The notes beneath the pieces were generated by a model. That model was given only the letters and a program-made list of their open reading frames with translations. It was not told where the DNA came from and ran no database searches. The position numbers were made by a program, and so were the translations under genes. Shown here piece after piece: positions 1 through 12,900 of a DNA stretch of 64,000 bases. This DNA is from Vitellaria paradoxa (taxonomy: Eukaryota; Streptophyta; Magnoliopsida; Ericales; Sapotaceae), in contig CM034234.1 of assembly GCA_019916065.1 (NCBI GenBank), forward strand, positions 6,918,342-6,982,341, written 5' to 3'. Numbering within the stretch: position 1 is the stretch's first letter; each line of letters begins with the position of its first letter.

Positions 1-800
1 GTCGCGTGTCACTTTATATAATTTTTAACAACTTTATATCAAATTAAATAAAAATATTCAATCATCGTTTCAAAATAATTTTGTATACTCTAAATTTTAA
101 AAAATTTCACTTTTAATTATTTTTTTTCTTTTACGCTTCGAGCAACCCCCAAAGAAGGTTTTTGCTGGGAAGAAAAAGAGATGACGGGAGAAAGTAGAGA
201 ATTTTGTAAAAAGTATAATAATAATTTAACTTTTAATTTATAAATTTGGGTAATGGGATAAATAAAATTTAACGAAGACATTACAAATATATATATATTA
301 TATATATATATTTTACTTTTTTTTTATTCAATTGAGTGAAGAGAATTGAACCCACACAGTCACCCTTGTCTCCCCCACTGTCCATCACCATTACCACAAA
401 GTCAGACTTTACAAGTCTTATCAGATTATATATATATTGATATCGTCCGATCGGGCTTGTATTCCAAAGCGAAGTCTGCAGATCCCCATTATTGTACATC
501 ACTGGCGCATGTCAGATCTGATTGTTTAAAAAAAAAAAAAAAAAAAAGAAGAAATCAATAACCTGGACCCACACTATTGCCGGAATCTGATACACTTGTT
601 CAAGTAAAGTCCAGTAGTATTTGGTATCAACAACTCATCAAAATTTATAAATTTTTATAATATTTTATATTTTTTTAATTTAAATTTATCACATACTATT
701 TTTACAATATTTTTTGTACTTTTATTATAATTTTTTCCTATATTCAAACACCCCATCACTCCTCTAATGATGTCTTATCCAATCATTAATAAATAATTAA

Positions 801-1119
801 GGGCTCCTTTAGTTAGTTTTTATTTTTTATTTTGTATTTTTATTTTTTATTTTTATTTTTTATTTAATCATTTTATGTTTTGAAAATAAAAGATAGCTTA
901 AAATTCATTTGATTACTTATATTTTCAAAATTTATTTTCGAAAATTAAAAATGAGTACACATGAAATAAAAAATAATAAAAAGTCGTTTGTCAGAATTTT
1001 ATACAAAAAATAAAGAAAATTTCAAAATAAGGAAAACAAAATATTTTCTGTTTCCTCATTTTATATTTCTAACACATAAAACAAAAATATAAATACAGAA
1101 AATAAATCAAATGCACCTA
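801..1119. mobile_element. MITE-like element, family M1, copy a
   Basis: The element is AT-rich with a largely self-complementary layout: T-rich at the left (TTTTTATTTTTTATTTTTAT words) and A-rich at the right, ending in AATCAAATGCACCT. Its interior shares ordered blocks (CATTTGATTACTTATATTTT, then AAATTTATTTT, then an ACATGAAAT-like block) with the copies at 38201-38538 and 39875-40210. The ends of this copy are more diverged than those of the other two. No coding capacity is seen. Confidence 0.5.
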
Positions 1120-2192
1120 AATAAATCATAATTTCTTTTCCAACAAATATTAAAGTCTCAGTTCCCTTGATATGTAATATAAATATGTTTAGGAATTAGG
1201 ATAATAAAAGGTGACTTAATTAATATTTATAATTTTTTTTTTCATTTTTAATAAATTAGATAAGTGGGTGTTTTCGACCGTTATGAATCCTTAACCAATG
1301 GCCCTTGAGGCACCCACCTTGACAACCATAACAAGGTGAAAAAGGATAACCCTAGTTGGGATGATTCAAAGGCAGTTGCTTTTAAAAGCTGAGACGGAAA
1401 CGTAAGTTGCTTTCAGTGAGGCGCAATGCAGAGGCTGTAGCCCAAATTAACCCCAAGCTCCTCTGGGATCCACAAAATTAAACCATACATGTTAACAAAA
1501 CTAAACCATATATATTATGTTACCATTAAAAGTTTAAATTTTAGTAATTTTTAATATATTTTTTGTAAAAAATTGTTAGTTATAATTTTTAATGAGTTTG
1601 GTAAAATAAATAGTAATTTTTAATAATTTTTAGTAACTTTTTACAATTTATGAGTATTTAGTAAAATTTTTAACAATTTTTGATAATTTTAAGTAATTTT
1701 TGAATGAATAAATTACTATAATTAACAAGAAAAGTGACAAAATTGATATTTTGTCAAATATTTAAAAAATAATTTTTGATAATTTTTTCTCACAGACACA
1801 CACAAACGCATCCAACAGGGGGGGCATATATTTAATAGATGCAACTACCGGTCCTTTCATCTCATGTTTTCCAAGTTTATCAAACCATGCAACCAAACCA
1901 ACAGCTTTAATTATTTCCCAATTTTGATACGGAACAGATGGTTGCGATGAAACATAACAATTTATTCTAGTACTTTGCTTTGTCTACAATTATGTTATGA
2001 AATCAAACCTTGGATCCTATTTAATTTTTGTACTGTGTACGTATATTTCTATGTATATTGGTCATATCTATCACCAATTCGTTAGGTTGTGAATGTATAT
2101 ATATTAGCTGCGCTTTCTTGCTGTCCAGAGTTCCTGTATATAAAGTACTCGTGTAAATTATGTATTGTCCCTCTACTCCACGCCATCTTCTG

Positions 2193-2193
<1 letters not shown>

Positions 2194-2225
<32 letters not shown>
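2194..2225. repeat. (CT)n microsatellite
   Basis: About 15 CT units lie upstream of the XTH gene. CT runs are common in plant 5' flanks. Confidence 0.9.
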
Positions 2226-2228
<3 letters not shown>

Positions 2229-2826
2229 TAAATTATTCAACATCTAATGTTACATAGAATTTGCTTAATTAGATGTATTGATCCCAAGAAAATCAGTGCC
2301 GATCAAAAATTTTGAAACAATTTTTTTTGGAATATCTTCTAATTAACCCCAAATCACATGGCTGAAATTGCTTAGACCCGGACATATTTTTAATATATGC
2401 TCTCTTTGTAATAGAACTATTTTTTTTTTTTTAATTTGGAGTCTCGAAACCTAAAAACAATGCATTTATATACTAACAATGCTTTAATAAATTACTTCAA
2501 AATCACCAATGTTAGTCAAAATACTAATCCCCAACAAACAGAAACAAAAATAAACAACTCTGTAAAATCATCTATTGAATAGGTAATAGAAACTCCAAAT
2601 TTTTATAAAATATTAATTAGATCGTTACTAAAAATTACCAACAGTAATACATGGAAGCATGAATCATGACTTTAAAGACAACATTTCCTGTAGAAGGTTT
2701 TATTTTTTCCATTGGCAGGTCCTCTTCAAGCTCATTATTGTGGTGGATCCTACCAATCTTTTATTTATACCCTATGTGCCTCCCCGACTGTTTTTCCCAT
2801 GTCCACTTCTTCTGTGCCTCCTCCTT

Positions 2827-2845
2827 CCCCCCCCCCCCCCCCCCC
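2827..2845. repeat. poly-C run (19 C) in the XTH upstream region
   Basis: Nineteen consecutive C residues lie between a CCTCC-rich stretch and the putative TATA element. Its length is likely to be unreliable in sequencing. Confidence 0.9.
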
Positions 2846-2864
2846 AACCCCCTCTCTCCTCTCC

Positions 2865-2878
2865 TATATATATATATA
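2865..2878 (+). promoter_or_regulatory. putative TATA element of the XTH gene
   Basis: A TATATATATATATA run lies about 45-55 bases upstream of the inferred signal-peptide start at 2921 and 85 bases before the first in-frame ATG at 2963. The position suits a core promoter with a short 5' leader. The sequence could equally be a simple repeat, and the transcription start is not known. Confidence 0.4.
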
Positions 2879-2920
2879 CACGATCAGTTTCTATTCATTT
2901 TGATTTCCTCTCCTCTCCAA

Positions 2921-4991
2921 CTGGCTCTTCTTCTAATTTCATTAGCTCTTCTCATTAACCTCATGGCCCCTTCTTCAAGCAATGCCGCCCAGTGGCCACC
3001 CTCACCTGGCTACTACCCAAGCTCCAAGTTTAGGTCCATGAGCTTCTACGAAGGCTTTACAAATCTCTGGGGGCCTCAGCATCAAAGACTGGATGATAAC
3101 GCATTAACAATCTGGCTTGATAGGACCTCAGGTCACCTCCCATACACACTAATGTATATATATATATATATATATATATCTCAATCTTTTAGTCACATTA
3201 TACGTACATACATATTTCTTAATTATATATATCACTCCATATTATATACTCTTTGTGGGTATCTCTATCTGATTATTAATTGTTCAACATTTTCTTGGTT
3301 CACTTACTGTAACAGGAAGTGGGTTCAAGTCGGTACGCCCATTCCGATCCGGGTATTTTGGTGCTTCCATTAAACTGCAGCCTGGTTATACTGCAGGAGT
3401 CATAACAGCTTTCTATGTGAGAAATTGATGGACCATGTTAAGAATTCTACTACTTCTAACATATATTTATACACAGGGTGGATTTAATTTACACTCTATT
3501 TTTTATTAAATAAAATTACATAATTATTTTTATTTCTTTAATAAGATATGTTATATAATTTTTATGTTTAAATACCTTTATATAAGAATAAAATAATTGT
3601 ATAATTTTATTTAATAAAAAATAAAATAAAAAAGAAGAATTCCTTTATAAAGCACGAATAAAGCCACTCTCGCATATTATATATATATATATATCATCCC
3701 ATTATATATATATATATATATATTGTTAACGAATAAACAGATGAAAGTACTGCATCATCACGTGTAGTCGTCGAGTGATATAGTGTGCTAATTTTAAATA
3801 TGATAATTGTTAATATGTGGGTCCCATATATATGAGAATGAAAAATTAATTAATTAAGTAATTATATTTCCTTGTCAGTATCAATTAATTATCTTTTCTG
3901 GATTGCAACTGTAAATTAATGGCAGCTTTCAAACAATGAAGCTCATCCAGGGAACCACGACGAGGTGGACATCGAATTTCTCGGGACAACATTTGGGAAG
4001 CCATACACGTTGCAGACAAACGTTTACATCAGAGGGAGTGGAGATGGCAGAATTATTGGGAGAGAACGGAAATTTCATCTGTGGTTTGATCCCACAAAAG
4101 GTTTCCATCACTATGCTATTCTTTGGAGTCCTAAGGAGATTATGTAAGTGTAGCGGCATCAGTTCATCTCATTGAGTAATGTTAATTATTCTCCACCCCC
4201 ACCTCCCACCCAAAAAAGAAAGACAAGAGTCAATATGTATACATGTGTGTGTGTGTATATTAGGTAAATCAGAAAAGAGAGTCAATATATATTATTGAAA
4301 AGAATGATCTTAGTAAATTGGAAAACAGACCATATATATATATATATATATTATGAAAATAACTTATTATATATATATATATATATTAATGACAGTTTTG
4401 TAAGTTTAATTTTCCAAACCAACTCCATTCTTTTGTGGACAAAAATAGTGCTTACCGACAGGTTAATTATTTAAAACAGCAACCCATTATTTGTTCATGA
4501 ATGTTAATTAATATGGTCAATTATTTTATTGTTTGAAATTGGCATTGGCATTGTCATAGAAAAAGAAAACGCAATAATTAATTATACTCTCTCTCTCTCT
4601 CTCGATATATATATTTTAATTAATTTTCAGATTCTTTGTGGATGATGTGCCCATAAGGAGGTACATAAGGAAGAGTGAAGCTACATTTCCACTAAGGCCA
4701 ATGTGGGTGTACGGATCCATATGGGATGCCTCATCTTGGGCTACGGAGGATGGGAAGTACAAGGCAGATTATAGGTACCAGCCCTTTGTGGGAATGTACA
4801 GCAACTTTAAAGCAAGTGGTTGCTCAGCCTATGCTCCGGCGAGGTGCCGCCCTGTCTCCGCCTCCCCCTACCGCGCGGGAGGTCTCACCAGAAGGCAGCA
4901 CATGGCCATGAGTTGGGTCCAGAGGCATTGCGTGGTGTATGACTATTGCAGGGACCCCAAGAGGGACCATTCCCTCACTCCAGAATGCTAA
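2921..4991 (+). CDS. xyloglucan endotransglucosylase/hydrolase, XTH31/XTH32-type (4 exons)
   Basis: This is a GH16 enzyme that cuts and/or rejoins xyloglucan in the apoplast during wall remodelling. Exons are 2921-3131, 3316-3416, 3926-4143 and 4631-4991; all introns are GT-AG and phases agree, giving 296 residues from 2921. The catalytic motif [10 protein letters not shown] (residues about 115-124) lies at the start of exon 3. This variant of the usual HDEIDFEFLG is typical of the group III-A XTH31/32 lineage, whose characterised members lean toward hydrolase activity. The C-terminal XET domain has cysteines in SGC, ARC, RHC, DYC and ends DHSLTPEC. The first in-frame ATG near the conserved body is 2963, but starting there removes the secretion signal. 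The frame upstream of it ([14 protein letters not shown]) is a convincing signal-peptide core preceded by CTG at 2921 where ATG would be expected. An ATG at 2774 is also in frame but would translate through the poly-C run and the TATA element. Confidence 0.93.
3152..3179. repeat. (TA)n microsatellite in XTH intron 1
   Basis: An uninterrupted TA run follows the first donor site. Similar AT runs occur in intron 2 (about 3678-3722) and intron 3 (about 4332-4385). Confidence 0.85.
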
Positions 4992-4999
4992 TTAAGCTG

Positions 5000-6440
5000 G
5001 AGCAGAGAAAGTGGAGTTGAAACGGATGCAATATTATACACACTAGTACTGCTCTATATTGAGGGTCGATATACAATTAGCAGAATTAATCAGAATTAAA
5101 TGCCAAAAGATTCCACTCTTAATCATTTGAAAAAAAAAACGCCAATTAGATATAATTTTATTGTTTAAATGTTATTGCCATGTCATTCTAAAGCATTCTC
5201 TTTCCCTTTCATTGGAAGTTACTCGAAATCCTTACTTTGTATTGGTAACACTTTTTTTTTTTTTTTTTTTGGAGGGGCTGCAAGAGTAGCAACCAAGCCT
5301 CCAAGAAATTTTGTGTGCTACTTCAGTGAGACAATACCACTCACACACGGGGAGAGGAGGGTGGGGTTGGCTTATGATGAAGCCAAAGAGATGGGGACAT
5401 GGGGCTTGCAATTGATGCATTCACCTGTCATTTCCCAAGGCAAAAAGTTTGCCCAATGTTTTGTGGGTGCAAGGTATTTGATGCTATAAAAGTTGGTGCA
5501 ATTTATGATTGGTCATCACTGGATGTTTTCTTATTTTGTTTTAAATATTTAGGGAGCCTTTAAAATGATAAAAAGTGAAATAATTTATAATAATTTGTGA
5601 ATTCGTAATTCATATAATAAAATAAAAAGTGAATAACTTTTAGAAATTTTTAAAAATTTTTAAAATTTTTCAATATTTTTCATTTCACTAAACGCATCCT
5701 TACTTGAGTCGGAACAATGATGTTATACAAACTAAAAAATTAGGATTAGAATTGCACAAAATACTTATAAATTTATTATTTAAATGTAATAACACATACT
5801 CATTTTAATTAAATTTTTTTTTATATTTCTTTCATATACATATACTGTCATTTCATGCAAGGGATTATTTTTATATGTATTTTACAGTAAGATAATTTTA
5901 CTATTTGATAATGACACAATTTCGTCACCACACTATAAATTCTTCCAACAAATATTATTCATTTTGTACACTCTCCTGTATACACTCTCATATACAGTTT
6001 TAAAAAACATCGTGTCACAGAAAAATAAGTTAAACACTTATAAATTATTGTAATTCTCGACTACTTTCCAATTTAGGACCATTTTTGGTATCATCACTCT
6101 ACTGTTGCCTCAAATTCCACATCTTGAACTACTACCAGTTTTAACGACACGTGGAAGAATAATTACAGGACGTTTCATATGGAAAAGCAGTAGTGCAAAA
6201 ATGACAGGAAACAGCTACATATACATTTTACAGTTTTTTGAATCCAACCAAAGTCAACTTCGTAATCACTTATTGACGTATCAACTGTTGCTTCGCAATA
6301 AAAGGATATTTATTTATATTATTTTTCAATGATGAGCCTATGATAAACTCATAAAGTTTTGCATAATTCTGATTACCTTTTTAATAAATTTTTCTAATTG
6401 CTCTAACAGATTTTTTTAGTATGTAGCATTCATTACTCTC

Positions 6441-6471
<31 letters not shown>

Positions 6472-9400
6472 TGTATGGATCATGCATGTAACTAGGAACC
6501 ACCACTAATTAGCATTCATTATCCTCTTATATCTATCAGCTTCATTTTCAAACAAGTAGGTATCACTTTTTAGTTGGACCCACATTTTGATTGATTGGGA
6601 ACCAAAAAAATTAACAATTGATCAATAACTTGGCATTTCAAGAACACCATCAATGGTGACCCGCCATGCAACCGATATATTTGTGTGTGTGAAACATGTT
6701 ATTTCCTTTTTCTTAATCAGCAAGCTCTTTGAGCACAACTAGATATTTAGACATTCAATAATTTTGAAAAGGCCTCTGGCCGCCATACCGTGCCCGAGTG
6801 AAACATATGGCGGTACTTGGTGGGTACCTAGCAACTACACAGGTACAGCTCTTTTCTCTCTCTCACTCTAGAAATTTGTGACGGTTGGAAGATGAAATGA
6901 TTGGTCGTTTCAGAAGAAATAAAGATAACTTCACTAGAAATATCATTCCAATGCCCAGAAATCACATTGAAGCATCAGGGGATTGAATTCCATCTAAATA
7001 CCAAACATGAGAAATAATTCAGCTTATGAGGAAGGACCAACTTTAACTAGGAGAGGCATCTAAGTTGAGTCCAGCGCTTGATAATTGCAGCTATTTTTTA
7101 AAACCTTCACAACCTATGATTGTGATTACCAAAATCTACATCATCCCTACTGACTTGTTGATACTTACCAAAAAAACAAAAAATGACTTGTTGATGGGTT
7201 AATTAAGTCACGCAAATAAAGACTCCATACATCTTAATTTTTATGATGAGGACACGAGACCCCCTACCCCAATTATGCCCATGTCACGTGAAGACCGATT
7301 CATTACATCAGTTGTCTCCTATGTATGGAAAGATCCATGTCATCAATTCCAAAGCCCCCACATAAGACCCCTCCTCGACTAGGGCTTGGCCGTCGAGAAT
7401 TTTTGGAAGGGCTCCCCAGCTGGGTAGAGCCCTATGAAGATAAATAATAATAATAATAATAAATAATAATAAAGCAGTTCCTAAAATGCCGGGCATAGAA
7501 AAACATCATGGACCCTTCTTCCACTTTTCGGAGGTGAGAGTAACCTTAGAAGATACTTCAAACTTCTCCACTGAACAACTAGCTAAATCAAGAAATGATC
7601 CTACTGGTTTGGACCACAGAGAGCATCAAGCTCATCAGTGCCAGAACCCTCCAGCACTACTATACACAAAAACTATTGATCGAGATAATTTAGAAAACAC
7701 GGTTCAACACACCAAGCTCGATGCTTGTAGCCACTGTGGAGGGGAGTGGGTAACGATCTCACAGGTATTTGATCAAATCACGTCCGTATATGATGACAGC
7801 ATATTGAGTAAATAAGAAGAGAGAAATAGATAAAAAAAAAAAAAAAGAAGAAAAGAAATAAAGATCTGGCACCTATTTCACATCATATGTACTGAAAGAG
7901 AGTGATAAATACAAGGAGAGAAATACAACAGCTCTTCCAAATATTTCAATCTTTTAACATACACCAACACCTAACTCCTTTTTCTCCTACAAGGCAATGT
8001 TATTGGCTTTTGCAAAGCCTCCAAGACAAACTGCAACAAAATAATATGAAAAAAAAATCTCAAATCACACAGGTTTGACGATTGCAGGTTGGCAGGGCCA
8101 GGATACAATCTTTTGCAGGTGGACGTCATACAGAAATAGATATTAGGCTGGAGTTGGATGGGTTGCATTCCATCTTGCAGGCACCAAGAAGCCGGGTGTG
8201 TCCTCTATTTCTGCTTTAAAAGAAAGTGCAGTCAAACTATTTCCAAAGCAACGTGTTTCTAATATTCGTATTTCCTAGGATGACTGATTCAGCTAGGCAC
8301 AATGTAGCCAATTTAAGCTGTGTTGCTAACTGATATGTTACATTATTTATATCAAATTCATTCCCTTATTAACAAAAAAAGAACCAAGAAACTCACCGAC
8401 TTCGACCAATTTTATGTCAAGTTACCAAACATAGGACCATCTTGCACAGCAACAATTTAAGATTATCAATTTAATTGCCTTACAGCTGCCCAAAACAATA
8501 ATTAAGCACCAAATAACTTGCCAGTTGAAATAAGCAGAAGAACAAAGTACAAGATCTAACTAGCATGCGGCATAACATGTAAGAGCAAGCAAACCTTGCT
8601 ATGGGATGTACTTTTTGTCCAGGATATGGACTCATACGCAGCACAAGACAAAAATGTGTACATGTAAGTCAGTCACTTTCCTGTTATATTGCTACCTGCA
8701 GTAAAATTTGCCACCAGTAGTCAGTCACTATCTTGTAATATTGCTACCCACCATAAAATTATGTATAAAGTTGTGTTCAGCGATTAGACAACCTAAAAGA
8801 GATCTTAACAGAGCCAAAAACTGATGATAAATTTTAACCTGATGTAAGCCAAAATTGTTCTCTATTAACTCTTTGAGTGTGAAAAAAAACCATGAAGCCA
8901 AATCATAATCATGAAACACCAGAGTTGCACAGAAGTAATGTGATGAATTAGGTTGATTATGTTTCTATACAAAAAAAAATTATGTGCATGTACACAATAC
9001 ACATACAAATGTCCAATGGTACTGAATTTTCTTCTGAATTAAAACTGTCCAAATGCTTCCAAAACTAAAGATTCCTCTAAAAGGAAGAAAAATTATATTT
9101 CCCATTCAGGCTGTAGATAACGCTGCAATATGTGCAGTTAATTTCTTGGATTAAAGAGTGCAACAATTTGATTCTCCTCATTTGGAAGAGGGACCAGCAT
9201 ATCTGGCAGATAATTATTATTCTGTACATTCAGACATAACATGCCTTTCAAAAAAAAAGGTTCAGACATAATATGCTTATTGGATGACAATAAAAGTAAT
9301 AAGATAAATCATGTTAGAGATGGCATCCCATTGATGAGTAGGTGTTTATTGAGTGGTTCATTTTGTACTTGGGTGGCATTCCCCAAAACCATACAATGTG

Positions 9401-9980
9401 TTCATACGCTTCCTTTGCCCTAATCCTGATCAACAACAACAACAAAAAGGAGCCCACGGCATGAAAATCTTGCCGCTGCAGAGTCTGAAGAGGTTAGATG
9501 CATGCAACCTTAACCCCTTGTACTGAGAGGCTATTTCAGTGTCTCAAATGACCCCAAATTGCAATGAAGTTACTGCAATAAGGCTTGCTGTTAATAACAA
9601 TAACTACATTGAGTAATTCAAATGGTCTACCAAACGAGGATAAAGTGCTTGCAAGTATGTATAGACCATTGACCAATGGTATAAACTTTAGCTGCAGATC
9701 ACTTCTTCTAAACATATTTCATATTTTAAATGGTTGGTAATTTTATAATTTTGGAAGGAAAAAAAAAATTGAAATGCAAAAACACATCTTTAGGTGCAAG
9801 CATTGTACTACAGGTGAGTAGTACAATCATTGCAGAGAAACTGCATAAGCTGCATAACATAGCTCAAACGGTTTAACCAAACAATAATAGTTACAAATTA
9901 CAAGCTAGAGCAGGATGATACTACTGATAATCCCCATTATAAATTAACTGAAACCAGGAAATACCAACTGCACAAGCTGA
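5000..9980. other. intergenic region between convergent XTH and RFWD3 genes
   Basis: No gene is recognised. The region holds an AT-rich hairpin-like repeat at about 5550-5701, a TAA microsatellite near 7442-7470 and several open frames of 60-109 codons (for example 5241-5489 on + and 7486-7815 on +) that match no family I know. The part just below 9992 is expected to include the 3' UTR of the RFWD3-like gene. Confidence 0.5.
5550..5701. repeat. MITE-like AT repeat, family M2
   Basis: The repeat contains AATTCGTAATTCATATAATAAAATAAAAAGTGA-type words followed by AAATTTTTAAAAATTTTT blocks and ends at ACGCATCC. Variants of the same word order, often inverted, recur near 22645-22780, 23843-23968, 27151-27388 and 61606-61735. 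Phrases such as GAGCCTTT/AACGCATCC at the edges suggest short inverted termini, but I could not fix exact ends. Confidence 0.4.
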
Positions 9981-9991
9981 AGTTACCTTTT

Positions 9992-12900
9992 TCACAGGGT
10001 CTTGTTGGAGAATAGTTGCAATATATCCTCACTTAAACAACTAAGTAATCCTGAGCTTAATTCATGTGTGTATTTCATATCTCGAATAGGATGTTTCCAA
10101 GGTTTAAAATGCTGAACAGCCATAAAAGACGGCAACTCTTGCAATACCAATTCACATGTTAATTCATCATCAGATGCAAACTGTAGGTTGCGATTCTCCC
10201 TGTGAATAATTGCAGATTTTGGCAATCGTATATCATTTACGTTCGCACATATAGATCCTAACTTCTGATAGCATCTGCTGCCCACACTTTTATAGAGAAC
10301 ATGGGAGCCCTGCACTGCTTGCCTGAAAAGAGTGGCGGCAGGTGTAAGTGAAGGTTGAGTAACAGCCATCTCACCAGATACCTCAACTCTGGGACGAAAG
10401 GAAGCAACAATGTGATTACTGCTCGGACAATAAGCAAGACCTATACAAACTCCTTGATTCTCTGATTCGGGAACCAAAAACGGCCTTCAATAAAAGCCAA
10501 TTATAGTTAGAATATTTTCACATAAACCAGAAAACAAATGATACGATAGAATTTTAACATTATTACTAGCCAAAAAAATCTCCAGCTTCAGGAATCAGCA
10601 ACGAGAAAAGGGAATTGTTCAACGCATACACATAAAAACATAGGCCACAGCCATATAACAGCTATTTTTACCATTTTTATGTTAGAAGTCACTAAACCTT
10701 AAAACACCAAAAAATGTTATTGGTGATGTTCAAGATGTACCAACCATTTAATCGAAAAGCAATTGAATCCTACCAAGTGCCTCGTATGGCATTTAAACCT
10801 CAAACATCCCATGGAAACTGATTCAAAGTGTTGTTGACCAATTTTAGTTTGCAGAGATAGAAAGTCAGTCAAAAACGGAGGTTTTCCAAAATGCAACAGA
10901 AGTGCATAAAAAGAGGAAAACAAACTTTTCAATAATGTGCAGAAATGTTGGTACACTGGAAAGAAAGGGGAGGGAACTCCATGGACTTTAGGTGAGCATA
11001 TTCAAAAGAAACAAAAAGAAGAAAATATCAATTTCATGAAACTGGAGACAAAAACTAACCATGGTACAGCATGCAAGACTGGAAAGGGAGATAGTAAAGG
11101 AGGGAGGTTGCCAATATGCTACAATTAGTCCCTCATTCTGACTCCTCCCCCCCCCCCCCCAAAAAAAAGAACCAACTTTTCTTTTTTTAGAGTTTAGTAG
11201 CTGCTAGTCATTAGAGAAAGGATACTTGTGGCTAGTGATGGAATCAAACTTATTATCAATCATTTTATGAACTGTGTAAACCATTCATTCACTTCAATAT
11301 CTTCCCAAAAAAGTTATATAAATCCTTAAAAAAATGGCAATTGAAAATCTTCAGATCCATAGAGTTGTATAGCTAGACAAGCAGACAACTACAAACTTCA
11401 ATCTATGTAGAGAATTCTGTGTAGAATACCTTTCTTCACCACCACCGAAGTTCCAGTGACATATTCCAACAGAAGAGGCCGTTAGGAGGCTTCTAACACC
11501 ACAAGGAAGAGTCAAATCTGGTGAAAGAGAGTGCATAGTATGAATAGGGTTGCATGTTAACCCATTCATGAACTCCACGGGCCTCGAAGTTTGGCGCATG
11601 TCAAACACCATTAGCATGCCATTCTGTATGTATTCACAATGACCAGAATAAATCAAAATTACGTAACTACCAGCTGGGCTTGCTGTGAAAGAAGAAGAAG
11701 AAAAAGTAGGACCTGTAATCCAGTGTATATGTAATGCGAATTACCAAGATCCCATGAACACGACCAAGCCGCAGCCTGAAACAACGTTAATTAGGACAAA
11801 GTAAATTCAATGGAGAAAATGGAAAACAAAAAAGGAAAAATATCAGAATTATGGTTACTGCTGTTATTTCAATAGCAATTACAGTTGGTTAAAAAATTAA
11901 TAAATCTCATGATAAAGATTTTCAAGCAATAGTGTAGGAGATTGTAGCACAAAAATTAATCAATAAGTAAATTATAGCAAGTGGATGAGGGGCTCAAACT
12001 GCATATATATTCAATTATTAGCGTTGGCCCAACTTTGCTTTCTTGCCTTAAAATAGTATGCATTTCTTTTCTTGTCTAGAATCAAAGTTGAAAAACATTT
12101 CCCACACAACTTAATAATATTTGTTTGGGAGTCACCTCCATTCATTATTCAACATAAACATGAGTTCTGTCAACCCAAGGAATTAACAAGCAACAGTTAC
12201 AATAATATAATAAACAACCTTGATCTAGCACTTAAAACTGCAAGTAATAGGCAACAATGGCACAAGGAATGGACAGAATGTTTACCGGTAAATCATACGA
12301 AAGAACTGTGTTGTTGCTTTCCATGCTGAAACAAATAGAAGGGTAAACTAAGATACCTCCTCAAGGAGAAAAATGAACAAAAGAAACAACTTTGAAAAGA
12401 ATATCATGGAAGTAGCTCCACCTAATAACAGATAATTTCTTCCCCAAGGAAGCCAGGAGCGCAAGACTGCAATGAGGGGAAATATGTAGGTCCCTAACAG
12501 CTTTTGTGTTGACAGGAAGCTGAATATTTTCTCTTTCATGTGGAGCTATCAAGCTTATCTGCAAAACCAAGGTTTTCAAAAACTTAAAAGAGAGATTTGT
12601 GAAGTTAAAAATGCAGAATATGCTAAGAAAGCCAATTTTCATATCAAGGACAAAAATCTTTACCTTGGTAAGTGAATGCATCCCCCCCATTCCAGACAGC
12701 CTTCGAGCAACTATAATAATTTCATTGGAAGCATCCACGTCAAAAATTTTTGCACCATCTACCAGCAACTCCTTCTACAACAATTAGAACCGTTAGGTTA
12801 AAAATACAAGGGAAACTATAAATAATAATTCAAATGAAAAACCAAATGTTTAGTCGTTCATCAAAATTTAGGTTTAGTTTGGGAAGGGAAAAAAAAAAAA

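Larger units (their letters stand above)
1..2600. other. AT-rich intergenic region
   Basis: No coding region could be supported here. The stretch contains a MITE-like copy (801-1119), an AT-rich repeat with many TAATTTTT/AGTAATTTTT words (about 1500-1790, resembling 25870-26100), and a CT microsatellite (about 2194-2225). Short open frames at its left end are low-complexity and match nothing I recognise. Confidence 0.6.

Noticed and set aside
5169..5489. 106-codon open frame downstream of the XTH gene
   Set aside because: It depends on a poly-T run and contains no recognisable domain. The GC-richer part (5275-5490) may be repeat-derived but cannot be named.
6770..6850. GC-richer segment with a possible exon and donor (ACTACACAG|GTACAG)
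   Set aside because: The translated stretch matches no protein I recognise and no partner exon was found.
7486..7815. 109-codon open frame on + (starts MPGIEKHHGP, ends SILSK)
   Set aside because: It resembles no family I know, has no visible introns, promoter or domain, and lies in intergenic DNA. A random long frame or an old repeat fragment is more likely.
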